Assembly (NCBI RefSeq): GCF_014203115.1
Contig: NZ_JACHIJ010000011.1
Coordinates: 1 to 64,000 of the forward strand
DNA: 64,000 nt
DNA from: Afipia massiliensis
GTDB taxonomy: Bacteria > Pseudomonadota > Alphaproteobacteria > Rhizobiales > Xanthobacteraceae
Direction of reading: 5' to 3'
A program made the position numbers and the translations under genes. The notes beneath the pieces are model-generated. The model had not been told where the DNA came from. It searched no databases and was given only the letters and a program-made list of their open reading frames with translations. This document shows positions 35,679 through 44,917 of this stretch, in pieces; positions within the stretch are counted from its first letter, which is position 1, and the number at the start of each line of letters is the position of its first letter.

Positions 35679-35695
35679 CTCGGCGTCAAATGAGA

Positions 35696-35719
35696 ACCCC
35701 GCTCCGGCGGGGTTTTTTT
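35696..35719 (+). terminator. Rho-independent terminator after the PRC-barrel gene
   Basis: AACCCCGC-TCCG-GCGGGG followed by TTTTTTT. Perfect stem and T-run. It also insulates from the converging opgH gene. Confidence 0.92.
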
Positions 35720-35824
35720 GTACGACAAGTTGACCAGTATTAATTGCAGCCTGAGCCGCGAGAACTTGTTAGAGGCAAAAAGAACAGGTCCGCATAGGCC
35801 GATGGCCTGCAGATAATTGAGAGC

Positions 35825-37963
35825 TCACTTTCCCATATTCACAACCATTGTCAGAATGACAGGGTTATTCATCACCGAATACGTCTCGCGAGAGTCCAAG
35901 AACTCCAACGCTTCATCAAAACATCGCGCATCTTCAATTTTGGCGCGGGCAATCGCGAGGTGAGGGTCGATCTTTCCACGATCACGCATCACCGCGGGGA
36001 GATTCCTTACGTGCTCTTCCAAAAGATGCCTGTTGTTGCGCAGTTCGCGAATTGGATCCTCGCTGATTTTCGACGGGGCTGCAGTCAGTTGATTAACGCG
36101 GATCAACACCTGGGGTGGGGTGTTTTGTTCTGGAGTGCTGAATAGCCTCGATGGCACGCCTTTAGTTCGACGCTGCGATGTCAAAAACGCAATTGGAACT
36201 GCGAGCAACAGTCCTAAGATCACTGGTGTCATCCAGACAAGCAACGGTAGCGAGACGGAGTAGGCGCTTGCAGCCATTCCTACGCCGACGAGCGTTGGCA
36301 TCGCAAATTTGCGAACTATTTCATTAGGCCCAACTCCGCCATCGTCACGTCTTTGGACCTGCCAGCCCGCGTCTCTTCCTAGTAGAATTTCACTAACGGC
36401 CGATGATTGAAAGATCATCATTACCGGCGCCATTAATCCCGATAACATCGTCTCAAAAATGATGCCGACAAAAACAAAAATGCTTCCCCCAAAGCGCCGC
36501 CGATTTTCACGTTGGGTAAGAAGGAGAATGAAGGCCAGGAGTTTGGGTATTAGGAGCAGTCCCATCGTACCAACAAAGACCCAAGCTGCCCTGATCGGAT
36601 CCTGAGCCGGCCACTGCGGGAAGAGGGAAAACTCTTTTGGAAAATACTCGGGTCGAACGAACTGGGCCTGCAGCGAGATCAGGATGCCCAGTAGCAGAAA
36701 TATCAACCAGAGCGGCGCAGTAATGTAGGAGCCAATGCCAGCCAGGAAATGCAGGCGGGAAATCCAATGAAGACCTCGCGTGGACAGTAACGCGACATGT
36801 TGCAGATTGCCCTGACACCATCGACGGTCACGGGCGGCAAAATCGATAAGAGATGGCGGACATTCTTCAAAGCTTCCGCCCAAAGTTGGAGCCATGAATA
36901 TACCCCAGCCCGCGCGCCGCATCAGAGCCGCTTCAACAAAGTCATGACTCAAAATGTAGCCGCCGAACGGTTTCCTTCCGCGTAGATCAGGAAGGCCCGC
37001 GCTACTTGCGAACGCGCGAACTCTGATGATGGCATTGTGCCCCCAGTAATTGCTTTCAGAGCCGTGCCACCACGCGATACCAGAAGCAATCAATGGGCCG
37101 TATAGCCGTCCCGCGAATTGCTGCAAACGTGCGAACAAAGTCGTGGCATTCACCATGATCGGAAGCGTTTGAATAAGCCCGACATTGGGATGGTCTTCCA
37201 TTGCCGCGACTAAGCGCACAATGGTATCTCCGGTCATAAGGCTATCGGCATCCAAAACGATCATGTGGTCGTACTTTGCGCCAAATCGTTTGACCCAGTC
37301 TTCGATATTTCCGGATTTCCGGGCAGTGTTTTGCGGGCGGTGGCGATAGAATACCCTTACCGCTTCAAAATTGCGCCGGAGTTCGAGAAAGGCCTTTTCC
37401 TCTTCGATCCAGATGGAAGGACTTGTAGAGTCGCTTAGAATGAACCAATTGAACTTAGAGGTGTGCCCAGTCTGATCGACGGACTCGCACATGGCGCGAA
37501 GTCGAGCCGCGATCCGATGAGGATCTTCGTTGTATGTCGGTAACAACATCGCATTGCTGCTCCCGATGGACGGCAGTGGTCTCTTATCGTCAATATTTAG
37601 CGCATCGCGGCCGCGAACCATGAGCCTCATAAATCCCGCGATCGCCGACATAAACGAGAATGCGACCCAGGCGAAAAGCACAACAAAAAGCGCGAATACT
37701 GCAGCTTCGAGCGCTGTAATACCGCCCACTCGCAGTACTTCATACATTTCGTACCCACCCGCCAGGGTCAGGGCGGCTGTTCCAAAAAGAATGAATGCGC
37801 GCCGTGCTGCGATGTTCGCGACTGGTGATGGCTGAGCAGACAAGGGCGCCGCCTTCAGCGACTGAGGGAGCATCTCAAGTGGGGATTCGTCTGGAAGGAA
37901 TGCGCCTTGATCTCTTATCGCGCCGGACTTAAGCGTCTGATTTATTTCGCTCAGGGTGTCCAT
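35825..37963 (-). CDS. opgH: glucans biosynthesis glucosyltransferase OpgH
   Basis: A 712-residue inner-membrane family 2 glycosyltransferase. The cytosolic catalytic domain carries LLPTYNEDPHRI, the metal-binding D-A-D in VLDADSLMTG, and the acceptor motif RDRRWCQGNLQH. Helices flank it (LFGTAALTLAGGY; ALFVVLFAWVAFSFMSAIAG; several between about 400 and 610). It polymerises the beta-1,2-glucan backbone of osmoregulated periplasmic glucans from UDP-glucose. It follows opgG with a 13-base overlap. Confidence 0.95.
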   Translation of the reverse strand: MDTLSEINQTLKSGAIRDQGAFLPDESPLEMLPQSLKAAPLSAQPSPVANIAARRAFILFGTAALTLAGGYEMYEVLRVGGITALEAAVFALFVVLFAWVAFSFMSAIAGFMRLMVRGRDALNIDDKRPLPSIGSSNAMLLPTYNEDPHRIAARLRAMCESVDQTGHTSKFNWFILSDSTSPSIWIEEEKAFLELRRNFEAVRVFYRHRPQNTARKSGNIEDWVKRFGAKYDHMIVLDADSLMTGDTIVRLVAAMEDHPNVGLIQTLPIMVNATTLFARLQQFAGRLYGPLIASGIAWWHGSESNYWGHNAIIRVRAFASSAGLPDLRGRKPFGGYILSHDFVEAALMRRAGWGIFMAPTLGGSFEECPPSLIDFAARDRRWCQGNLQHVALLSTRGLHWISRLHFLAGIGSYITAPLWLIFLLLGILISLQAQFVRPEYFPKEFSLFPQWPAQDPIRAAWVFVGTMGLLLIPKLLAFILLLTQRENRRRFGGSIFVFVGIIFETMLSGLMAPVMMIFQSSAVSEILLGRDAGWQVQRRDDGGVGPNEIVRKFAMPTLVGVGMAASAYSVSLPLLVWMTPVILGLLLAVPIAFLTSQRRTKGVPSRLFSTPEQNTPPQVLIRVNQLTAAPSKISEDPIRELRNNRHLLEEHVRNLPAVMRDRGKIDPHLAIARAKIEDARCFDEALEFLDSRETYSVMNNPVILTMVVNMGK

Positions 37964-39474
37964 CGATAGACCCAGACCTCTGACACGGGTTCGTCACCCT
38001 GCATCAACAATGCGCGGATTTCGACCGGAGACTTATCCTTCACTGGAAGCTCAAAGCTCAGTCGCCAGCCACCGGTCTCGGGATTCGGTTGTGTTACGAT
38101 ATTTTTGATTTCCCTTTTCTCGGCAGTAACGACACCCCTTACGATTTTCGGATCAATGGATTTTAGTTTCGCGCCAGCCAGATCAAGCACGAAAATTTTC
38201 GAGTCCGTCCTTCTCGTACCCACGGCGGTTCGAGTGACCTTCGCGAGGGGAGAGGGCGTAGGAACATCCGGACCCCAGTGCAGGCGATAAGTGTAGGTAT
38301 GCTCACCCTTGGCTTGGAGCGGCAATTTTGGATGCCAGAAGGCCGCGATGTTGTCGTGAATCTCTTCGTTGGTGGGGATCTCGATGAGATGAATCGCTCC
38401 TTCGCCCCAATCGCCTATCGGCTCCATCCAAAGACTTGGCCTACGCTCAAACTTCGACTCCAAATCCTGGTAGTCAAGAAAGCTCTTCGCGCGCTGCATC
38501 AACCCGAACCCGCGAGGGTTGAGATCTGAGAATACGCTGATCTGCAAATCACGCGGGTTGGTGAGGGGGCGCCAAAGCATCTCGCCACGCCCATTTGAAA
38601 TCGCAAGTCCGTCCGAGTCATGTACAGCTGGGCGAAAGTCATCGACGCCACCACGATCGTTCGGGCCGAAGAAGTACATGCTCGTCATCGGAGAAAGGCC
38701 TGGATGCTGTAGCTCAACTCGGGGATAGATCGCCATTTCCACATCGAAAACTGTATCTTCTCCAGGCTTAATAGTGAATCGATAGGCCGCCGCGGCGCTT
38801 TCGCTATCGAGCAATGCATGCACAACGATCGATCTGGCATTCGCCACAGGTTTCTCGATCCAGAACGACGTGAATTGGGGAAACTCTTCGCCCGTTGTTT
38901 GGCCGGTATTGATCGAGAGTCCCCGCGCTGAAAGGCCGTAAGTTTGTCCTTTTGCAACAGCCCGGAAATAGCTCGCGCCGAGAAAGACACAAACTTCGTC
39001 GTAGTAATCAGGCTTGTTCATTGGAGCGTGGAGTCGAAAACCAGCGAAGCCGATGTCCGTCTCTGCTGGAATTGCGGGCGTGTTGGTTCCGAAAGAAAAG
39101 TGTCCGGGCTGGTAGAGGATCCTAGTCGCCAGCCCATTGACGATTTCGTAGATATCAACGCGACTCGTATAGATCGAACCCCTATGAAAGAATTGGACTT
39201 CGAAGGGCAGTTTTTCTCCGCGCCATAACGCGCGCTCGGGATTGAAGCGAATGGAGCGGTATTGATCGTAATTCAGATCTTTCAGCGTAGGCGGTAACTT
39301 GCTGTCGGGAGCTTTAAACGGTTTGTTCGCTGCGTTACGCGCCGCCTGGCGTACCATACTCGGCTCAAACACCGCCGCTGCTGGCGCAGCCTCTAACCGG
39401 CTCAGCATCGGGGAAAGGAAAGGCGCCGCCATGGCCGCTTCGAGGAAATGTCGTCGGTTCAAGGGAGCTTCCAA
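37951..39474 (-). CDS. opgG: periplasmic glucans biosynthesis protein OpgG
   Basis: A 507-residue periplasmic protein needed with OpgH for glucan synthesis or release. The N-terminus LNRRHFLEAAMAAPFLSPML has a twin-Arg motif (R-R-H-F-L), so Tat export is likely. The family blocks LKDLNYDQYRSIRFNPERAL, MTSMYFFGPNDRG and GRGEMLWRPLTNPR are present. The stop overlaps the opgH start. No obvious ribosome site; the ATG at 39474 begins the signal. Confidence 0.95.
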   Translation of the reverse strand: MEAPLNRRHFLEAAMAAPFLSPMLSRLEAAPAAAVFEPSMVRQAARNAANKPFKAPDSKLPPTLKDLNYDQYRSIRFNPERALWRGEKLPFEVQFFHRGSIYTSRVDIYEIVNGLATRILYQPGHFSFGTNTPAIPAETDIGFAGFRLHAPMNKPDYYDEVCVFLGASYFRAVAKGQTYGLSARGLSINTGQTTGEEFPQFTSFWIEKPVANARSIVVHALLDSESAAAAYRFTIKPGEDTVFDVEMAIYPRVELQHPGLSPMTSMYFFGPNDRGGVDDFRPAVHDSDGLAISNGRGEMLWRPLTNPRDLQISVFSDLNPRGFGLMQRAKSFLDYQDLESKFERRPSLWMEPIGDWGEGAIHLIEIPTNEEIHDNIAAFWHPKLPLQAKGEHTYTYRLHWGPDVPTPSPLAKVTRTAVGTRRTDSKIFVLDLAGAKLKSIDPKIVRGVVTAEKREIKNIVTQPNPETGGWRLSFELPVKDKSPVEIRALLMQGDEPVSEVWVYRWTP

Positions 39475-39731
39475 CGCTATTTGCGAATAGTCTCAAACGA
39501 TCTTTTGGTTGCTTGGTTCCATACTGGGAACGATTGTGGGCTCCGGGTCGATTACGACTTCGGGCTGCCGACAGCATCGCTTCTGCCACCGTCCAGCGCT
39601 GAGGGCGATGATGCTGTTTTGGCGATAGCCACGGTTTCGGTAAACTTGCCTGTTTCGAGCTGGCGGGCACCGTTGTCTCTTGTTCATTTTTCAGATTTGC
39701 TATGGCGGCTTTTCCAACTCGGAGATTCTAA
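39475..39731 (+). promoter_or_regulatory. divergent region and CspA leader
   Basis: Carries the opgG promoter (minus) and the leader of the second cold-shock gene. Bases 39673-39703 resemble 8651-8681 in front of the other CspA (about 25 of 31 matches). GGAG at 39721-39724 is the ribosome site of CspA. No gene in between (several short frames are rejected). Confidence 0.45.
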
Positions 39732-39935
39732 ATGGCTATGGGCACTGTGAAGTGGTTCAACGTAACCAAGGGGTACGGTTTCATTCAGCCTGATACAGGC
39801 GGAAAGGACGTGTTCGTGCACATCTCGGCTGTAGAAAAAGCCGGGCTTTCCAACCTAAGCGAGGGTGCAAAAGTCAGCTATGACGTCGTCGCGAGCCGCG
39901 GCAAGGAATCCGCCGAGAATTTGCGCTTAAGTTGA
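39732..39935 (+). CDS. cspA: cold-shock protein, CspA family
   Basis: A 67-residue cold-shock domain: MGTVKWFNVTKGYGFIQPDT, DVFVHISAVEKAGLSNLSEG, ending RGKESAENLRLS. RNP1 and RNP2 are intact. It differs from the copy at 8712 mainly in the first ten residues and the tail. Its leader is related to that copy, so both are likely co-regulated. Nucleic-acid chaperone. Confidence 0.95.
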   Translation: MAMGTVKWFNVTKGYGFIQPDTGGKDVFVHISAVEKAGLSNLSEGAKVSYDVVASRGKESAENLRLS

Positions 39936-39939
39936 TGGC

Positions 39940-40110
39940 TTAGCTACCGCCGACATAGACAACGCCGCATTGAGGCGGCCCCTGGCTCCCTTCGGAAACC
40001 CAGCCGTTCGAACCACGTACGGTGTTGTTCTGGTATGGCGGCGGAACTTCCGCTTTTCTGCGCTTTGACCAAGCTCCGCAAAGGCAAAGCCGAGCATCAG
40101 CCAGCGGCAA
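39940..40110 (-). pseudogene. possible frameshifted small secreted gene
   Basis: In one frame MLGFAFAELGQSAEKRK gives a poor signal-like start (ATG at 40094); one frame over, AEVPPPYQNNTVRGSNGWVS then EGSQGPPQCGVVYVGGS ends at 39940. The second part looks like a genuine conserved C-terminus. Low confidence; a chance pairing cannot be excluded. Confidence 0.3.
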
Positions 40111-40218
40111 ACGACGAAATGGCTCGAAGCATCCTCTAGCTTGAGTGCGATCAGGACGTCGACCATCATGCGCGCGCGAAGAACGGCCTTGCCAGTGATT
40201 TGGCAAGGCCATTCAAGA

Positions 40219-40287
40219 CTAACGAAGCAAGATGATCAGCAGAATGAGCGGCAGTGGAATTCCAAGTAGCCACAACAGAATTGGCAT
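40219..40287 (-). CDS. membrane microprotein, 22 aa
   Basis: A 22-codon gene starting MPILLWLLGIPLPLILLIIL and ending LR: one hydrophobic helix with almost nothing else. AGGAG stands eight bases before its ATG and lies inside the last codons of the upstream membrane gene (stop at 40293), so translation is coupled. Small hydrophobic peptides of this type are frequent in alphaproteobacteria. Confidence 0.6.
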   Translation of the reverse strand: MPILLWLLGIPLPLILLIILLR

Positions 40288-40292
40288 GAGCT

Positions 40293-41144
40293 TTACTCCT
40301 GCATGAAAGGGGCAGTGCCCCAGTTCCGGTCGCGAAATGCTCCTGCTTCAGCCGCCGCGATGCTTGCCGCGAAGGCGCCGACCAGCAGGGAAGCGGCCAT
40401 CCAGAACGCCAGTTGCGCTGCTGCCTTGCGGGCCTTGTCGAGATCGGACTTCGCCTGCGTCACGATGTCGTTGACGCGCTGTTCAGCGTCGGCCTGGCTG
40501 AGCGCGGTGCGGCGGGCAACCACCTGAGCCACATAGGTGCGATCAGCGGGCTTCAAGTCGCGCTCCGTGCTGAAACTTGACGTTAGCAGCCGGGTCAACT
40601 CGGCGCGGATGTCATTCGCGTCGCCGGCCGGAACGGTTGCTGATGTCGGATCGGGGCGAAGAAGCTGATCCACATAACCGCTCATCGGGCCGGAGGACTG
40701 CGCTGCTGCGGTGCTGGCTCCCTGCGAAAGACCGCCGGCCGTGCTGCCGATGATGGTGGTTGCTGCGGAGGCCAGCAACAGGGCGCCCACGATGGACGCC
40801 AGAGCCCACGCCAGAAAGCCTTGGGCGGTATCTCTAAAATAGGTCTCGTTGCTGTGAATGCCGTACCACGGCGTTCGGAGGCGACCGGCGATGTGTCCGC
40901 CGATGGCAGACGAGATCATCGCAACGACGACAAGATAGAGTCCGGTCCCAATCTTGAAGGTGGTCGCTGAAACCCCGGAGTCGCTCCAAGGGGAGACGAC
41001 GGAAAATCCCATCCCGGTCCCAAACCATAGAAGCACGAGGGTGAGCGCCAGTGCGGCCAACGCACCAGCCAGAACGGCCGCCCAACTGACCCCGGATGTT
41101 GGAAGCTCGGTAACAGATGTTCTTAGGTCGATAGTCTTTTCCAT
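40293..41144 (-). CDS. membrane protein of unknown function, 283 aa
   Basis: Starts MEKTIDLRTSVTELPTSGVS; GGGAGCG precedes the ATG at 41144, better than an in-frame ATG at 41171. Helices: about residues 20-45 (WAAVLAGALAALALTLVLLW), 65-85, 115-140, and one near the C-terminus (LAFWMAASLLVGAFAASIAA). Between lies a soluble segment with an Ala/Asp-rich helix (SQADAEQRVNDIVTQAKSDL). The short membrane peptide at 40219 overlaps its end. No family assigned. Confidence 0.75.
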   Translation of the reverse strand: MEKTIDLRTSVTELPTSGVSWAAVLAGALAALALTLVLLWFGTGMGFSVVSPWSDSGVSATTFKIGTGLYLVVVAMISSAIGGHIAGRLRTPWYGIHSNETYFRDTAQGFLAWALASIVGALLLASAATTIIGSTAGGLSQGASTAAAQSSGPMSGYVDQLLRPDPTSATVPAGDANDIRAELTRLLTSSFSTERDLKPADRTYVAQVVARRTALSQADAEQRVNDIVTQAKSDLDKARKAAAQLAFWMAASLLVGAFAASIAAAEAGAFRDRNWGTAPFMQE

Positions 41145-41360
41145 GTTGGCGCTCCCAGCAGTTCCCTCCAATCGAGGTGCTCATCAATGACAGAGAGCGT
41201 TGAGAGTTCCGGAATTCTTGAAGCAAAGCACTGCGAAGAGGGCTCCACCGCGGATAGGTGCCCGCCTTGGAACTATCCGATGGTCGCCGCGTTCTAACGG
41301 AAATCTAAAGCTGCTGCGCTTTACGAGGCAGCTTTTTCAAGAAATCGCAGGGAGATTCTA

Positions 41361-41720
41361 ATGGCAGAACGCGAAACAGCGGCATTGATTGGCAGTGACA
41401 AGGTCGAGGGCACCGCCGTCTATGGTGCCAATGATGAGAAGATCGGTTCGATTGAGCGGGTGATGATCGACAAGAAAAGCGGAAACGTGTCTTACGCAGT
41501 CCTCAGCTTCGGAGGATTCCTCGGAATTGGCGACGACCACTATCCGTTGCCTTGGCAGTCTCTAAAATACGATACGAACCTAAGCGGTTATCGTACCGGC
41601 GTGACAGTTGAAAAGCTCAAGGACGCACCAAAGTACGGAGACGACGACGCGTGGGATTGGAATGATGCTTCGAGGACGCGTTCAGTGAATGACTATTATG
41701 GCATAGCTTGGCCAGGCTGA
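41361..41720 (+). CDS. cytosolic PRC-barrel domain protein
   Basis: A 119-residue protein with no signal peptide: EGTAVYGANDEKIGSIERVM, DKKSGNVSYAVLSFGGFLGI and GDDHYPLPWQSLKYDTNLSG. The PRC barrel is about residues 15-85. Relative of the exported protein at 35256. GGGAG at about 41350 precedes the ATG. Function unknown; such proteins are often membrane-stress responsive. Confidence 0.85.
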   Translation: MAERETAALIGSDKVEGTAVYGANDEKIGSIERVMIDKKSGNVSYAVLSFGGFLGIGDDHYPLPWQSLKYDTNLSGYRTGVTVEKLKDAPKYGDDDAWDWNDASRTRSVNDYYGIAWPG

Positions 41721-41721
41721 A

Positions 41722-41994
41722 TTCGGCTCGTTGTTGCTGCCGACATGGGCTTCGGCGAGGGCCTCCATGATCAAGTCCCAGATGCCAGCCATTCGCCAAT
41801 GAACGAACCGGTTGTCGCAGGTTGTGTAAGGCCCAAACCCTCCGGCAGGTCGCGCCATGGTGCGCCTGACCGCAGTATCCCGAAGATGCCGTTAAGGACA
41901 CGTCGGTCATTGACCCTCGGGACGCCACGCTGCTTGTTCGGAAGGAACGGCCTGATGGCAGCCCCTCAAAGTCCGTGAGTTCATATCTCATCAT
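41722..41994 (-). pseudogene. IS5-family transposase, 5' fragment with frameshifts
   Basis: From ATG at 41994: MMRYELTDFEG in one frame, then AIRPFLPNKQRGVPRVNDRR, VLNGIFGILRSGAPWRDLPE in another, then NRFVHWRMAGIWDLIMEALA. This is the N-terminal third of an IS5-type DDE transposase (DUF4096 region). No catalytic domain follows. A short palindrome (GCTCCCG-TT-CGGGAGC, 42001-42016) lies just outside and may be part of its end. Confidence 0.8.
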
Positions 41995-42156
41995 TCGAGG
42001 CTCCCGTTCGGGAGCTTGAATCACGCCTATCTCAGTGTTCGCAACGCCGATTTGCAGGTCCGAGATGGGCCGGATAGCGGACATGCTGCTGTAGAGACGC
42101 GAATGGACCCATTTCGGACGTTGCCGCTTGAGTAAGCTGGGAGATAAACAGGGCGT

Positions 42157-42606
42157 ATGGCAGTTCCCGTTCAACGTCGGTCATCACGAGCAATACTTCT
42201 CGATCCTGCTGGGCGTGTGCTTTTGATCCGGTTTGCCGTTGCGAGAGACGGAGGGACGTTTGTCTTTTGGGCAACTCCGGGAGGGGGTGTCAAAGCGGGT
42301 GAAACTGATCTCGATGCTGCACGACGCGAGATAAAAGAGGAGCTGGCTGTGAGCGTTACCTTGACTGGACCTGTTCATACCTCGGTAGATCGGTTCTCGC
42401 ATAAGAATGTTCTCGTGAATAACACAGACGTGTATTTTGTGGGACGGCTAGACCAAGCCGACCCTCAACTCCATGCCGTTACTGATGACGAGCGCGCGGC
42501 TATGCAGGTGCTTAGATGGTGGTCTTGTGATGAAGTCGATCAAGCCACTGAGACGATTTTTCCGCCCGATCTTTCAGCCGTAATGCGTCGCCTTTTCCGG
42601 ACCTGA
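42157..42606 (+). CDS. Nudix hydrolase
   Basis: A 149-residue Nudix protein. The Nudix box is GGGVKAGETDLDAARREIKE followed by ELAV: G-x5-E-x7-R-E-x-x-E-E-x-x is complete, so Mg-dependent pyrophosphatase activity is expected. The substrate cannot be read; the N-terminus (RRSSRAILLDPAGRVLLIRF) is that of a dispersed housecleaning-type enzyme. AGGG five bases before the ATG. Downstream, ATGTCCG / CGGACAT sequences at 42610-42650 recall repeats around 42060. Confidence 0.88.
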   Translation: MAVPVQRRSSRAILLDPAGRVLLIRFAVARDGGTFVFWATPGGGVKAGETDLDAARREIKEELAVSVTLTGPVHTSVDRFSHKNVLVNNTDVYFVGRLDQADPQLHAVTDDERAAMQVLRWWSCDEVDQATETIFPPDLSAVMRRLFRT

Positions 42607-42875
42607 GCAGATGTCCGGTTTAAGTCCGCAGAGCGTCGGATAGCGGACATCGTTCAAAACGTGCTGATTAATCTCGATTTTATGAATACACGGCCTAGCG
42701 TGTTGGATTCGCCATTCGGCAAGTTTTCCTGCGAACCCAGCCAGCTAGGGTGCGTACTCATAGACCGGGTACTGCAAGTGCAGCCCAGCTCATTTCCGCT
42801 TTGCGCCGAACTTGACTGAATTCTGCGGAGCAGCGAATGACGCGATGAGCCAACCGCAATTGTCAGAAAAGGTAG
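42607..42875. repeat. intergenic region with GGATAGCGGACAT repeat pieces
   Basis: GGATAGCGGACAT occurs at about 42636 and 42070, on both sides of the Nudix gene, with inverted ATGTCCG at about 42610. No gene here. The pieces look like a degraded intergenic repeat; low confidence. Confidence 0.3.
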
Positions 42876-43268
42876 CTATGCAAGTGCGGCCAATTTTGAA
42901 CAACGTGGGGTCGTTGACCCGGCTGTAGCGGCTTGATCTGCGAGCAATCCCGCGAGCCGCCTTTCCATCGTCTTCATTTCTTCGATCCTCGCTCTGACCG
43001 ACATCAGCCGAGCATGAACGATTTTCCGGCATTGATCCATCGCACCACCGTTCGTCTGAGCAATTTTTGCGAATTGGCGAATTTGTTTCAATGAGAATCC
43101 TAGCGCACGGCAACGCAGGATGAACCCAAGCCGCGCTACATCCGCCTCACTATAGCGCCGCTGATTATTCCGGATACGCCTCGGCGCAGGCAACAGTCCT
43201 ATCTGCTCGTAGTAGCGGACGGTGGAGGTACTCGTTCCTGCGAAAATCGCAAATTCTCCAATCCTCAT
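42876..43268 (-). CDS. MerR-family regulator
   Basis: A 130-residue MerR protein: MRIGEFAIFAGTSTSTVRYY, EQIGLLPAPRR and the wing NQRRYSEADVARLGFILRCR, then the dimer helix. Effector-end residues include a Cys near DQCRKIV and one in TTPRCSK, but no CueR/SoxR signature. AAGGAG precedes the ATG at 43268. It diverges from the DUF3237 gene at 43346; CTTGAAG-TTCAAG (43280-43292) is a 13-bp dyad in the shared region. Probably controls that gene. Confidence 0.85.
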   Translation of the reverse strand: MRIGEFAIFAGTSTSTVRYYEQIGLLPAPRRIRNNQRRYSEADVARLGFILRCRALGFSLKQIRQFAKIAQTNGGAMDQCRKIVHARLMSVRARIEEMKTMERRLAGLLADQAATAGSTTPRCSKLAALA

Positions 43269-43279
43269 GCTATTTTCTC

Positions 43280-43292
43280 CTTGAAGTTCAAG
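43280..43292. promoter_or_regulatory. 13-bp dyad between merR and DUF3237 gene
   Basis: CTTGAA-G-TTCAAG, a perfect inverted repeat 11 bases upstream of the merR start codon. Another TTGAAG follows at about 43297. A MerR operator is plausible; promoter boxes with the 19-20 base MerR spacer were not confirmed. Confidence 0.45.
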
Positions 43293-43345
43293 CTGCTTGA
43301 AGACGTAAGCTACGGCGATCAGAACTCCAGACGGTCTAGGGTCCA

Positions 43346-43822
43346 ATGATCAATATCAAGCCGCCAGCTTTTCAGCACTTGTTTACGCTAGAGGCAGCAC
43401 TCGCGCCATCACTGGACGCTGGCGAAGGCCAGTTAGGACGACGCGTGCTTAATGCTGTATCCGAAGGACGCTTTTACGGAGAACGCCTCAAAGGGCGTAT
43501 CAATCCTGGCACCGGCGACTGGATGCTAACGCGGAACGGAATTCGCGTGGTCGACGCTCGTATAGTACTGCTGTGCGACGATAATGCGATCATTCACATG
43601 AGCTATGGCGGCAGAATCTGGTTCGATGATGCGGTCCTGCCTGCCCTCGCCAATCCAGTAACACGCCATCTCATCGATCCGTCGCAGTACTATTTCCGTA
43701 CAAATCCTGTCTTCGAGACTGGCCATCAAAAGTATCTATGGCTAAATAAGGTTGTTGGTATCGGGAATGGCCGCCTTATCGAAGGTGGAGGCGTCGCTTA
43801 CGATGTCTTCGAAGTAAATTAG
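43346..43822 (+). CDS. DUF3237 protein, 158 aa
   Basis: PAFQHLFTLEAALAPSLDAG, NAVSEGRFYGERLKGRINPG, then GDWMLTRNGIRVVDARIVLL: the conserved beta-barrel pattern of DUF3237, with the G-R-I-x-P-G-T-G-D-W signature. Activity not established. Divergent from a MerR regulator. The ribosome site is weak (TAGGG). Confidence 0.85.
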   Translation: MINIKPPAFQHLFTLEAALAPSLDAGEGQLGRRVLNAVSEGRFYGERLKGRINPGTGDWMLTRNGIRVVDARIVLLCDDNAIIHMSYGGRIWFDDAVLPALANPVTRHLIDPSQYYFRTNPVFETGHQKYLWLNKVVGIGNGRLIEGGGVAYDVFEVN

Positions 43823-43961
43823 AAGATTGTGTTTGGCCGAGCTTCTGTGATTCAAACTTCCAAGTTAGGAACGTCGATTTCGAATCCAGAGACGTGTTGA
43901 TGGATGTCGGCGTCTCTAAAGGGTGAGCATCTTCGGCGATTACCGAGAATCGTCACCGATC

Positions 43962-44258
43962 TTAAACTGCGTCTTTCGCTATCTTCAGCCGTGAGGCCTT
44001 CACTGACTTGCTGGCGGGCTTGGCAGCGAATTCCATCGGCTCTTTCGTAAAAGGATTGATGCCTGAGCGAGCCTCGGTGGCTGGCTTGTTCACAACGGAC
44101 ATTTTCACGAAACCGGGGACAACGAACTCTCCCGATTCGTTCAACTCCCTGTAACCCACCGTCGCCATCTCTTCGATCACGGACTTCACGTCGCCTCTAG
44201 AGATCTGAGTAGCTTCAGCAATAGTATCGATCAATTGGTTCTTGGTCATCTTGGCCAT
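43962..44258 (-). CDS. HU-family DNA-binding protein, copy 1
   Basis: A 98-residue HU/IHF fold: MAKMTKNQLIDTIAEATQIS, a GFVKMSVVNKPATEAR beta arm and the DNA-intercalating tip GINPFTKEPMEF; the tail is lysine-rich (KPASKSVKASRLKIAKDAV). It bends DNA and compacts the nucleoid. It is about 92 percent identical in protein to the copy at 53977-54273, but codon usage differs widely, so the copies are not recent. Stands alone between DUF3237 and gene debris. Confidence 0.95.
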   Translation of the reverse strand: MAKMTKNQLIDTIAEATQISRGDVKSVIEEMATVGYRELNESGEFVVPGFVKMSVVNKPATEARSGINPFTKEPMEFAAKPASKSVKASRLKIAKDAV

Positions 44259-44459
44259 GATTGCTCCTACGATTGATCATGCCGTCTACTGCATTGGTTC
44301 GGCCTGTCCAGAACTTGAGTTCGTAAAAGCCGATTGCCTAAACAAATGCATCGGCGCTGAGCACGACCCATACATGCAGCCCTCTGTTTCGTCTAACGAC
44401 GTGGTTTTGCGGTGACTGCGCGGCACGCATCTACGCGAGCGCGCAGGACGGTCTGACAT
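44259..44459. other. intergenic
   Basis: No gene. Holds the HU promoter region. Confidence 0.3.
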
Positions 44460-44600
44460 AATGAATATTCGCGCTGGCACGCTTGACGATACACGTTGGC
44501 TGGTTCCAGTTGCGCAAATCTATATGAAGAGTGCACAGCCGTGGGGTTCAGCCTTGCGAGATGCGGAGTGCTACGAGATGAGGCTGGACGATTTTCAGCT
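44460..44600 (+). pseudogene. GFA-family (glutathione-dependent formaldehyde-activating-like) 3' fragment
   Basis: MNIRAGTLDDTRWLVPVAQI then YMKSAQPW is the C-terminal end of a GFA-type zinc protein (N-x-R-A-G-T-L-D-D pattern). Before it no CxxC zinc site exists in frame, and after it the frame dissolves. A truncated remnant. Confidence 0.55.
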
Positions 44601-44917
44601 TGCTCACCGCCAAGAGGTGAGGCTCCAAGGGATCGACGGGTCCGAGTTTCATCGATGCGCGGCCGGCATCTAGAGACCATTTGACTCCAATTCGAAATCG
44701 TAAAGTGTCGGTTCAATAGAATCAACTTATCGTAGGCATGCGGTATTTGTTAACGTATGTCAGCGTCGCTCCAAGGCGCCCATCCATCAGTGGCGAGGGA
44801 CAAAAGCGACATGAGGATAGTCGTCCGAATATGTGGTCGGGGGCCTGGCAGCGGGAATTCGTATTCCTCGACGCAATCGGCTGCGTCCTTTGTTCGCGGC
44901 CTTAGTAGGGATCGGTC

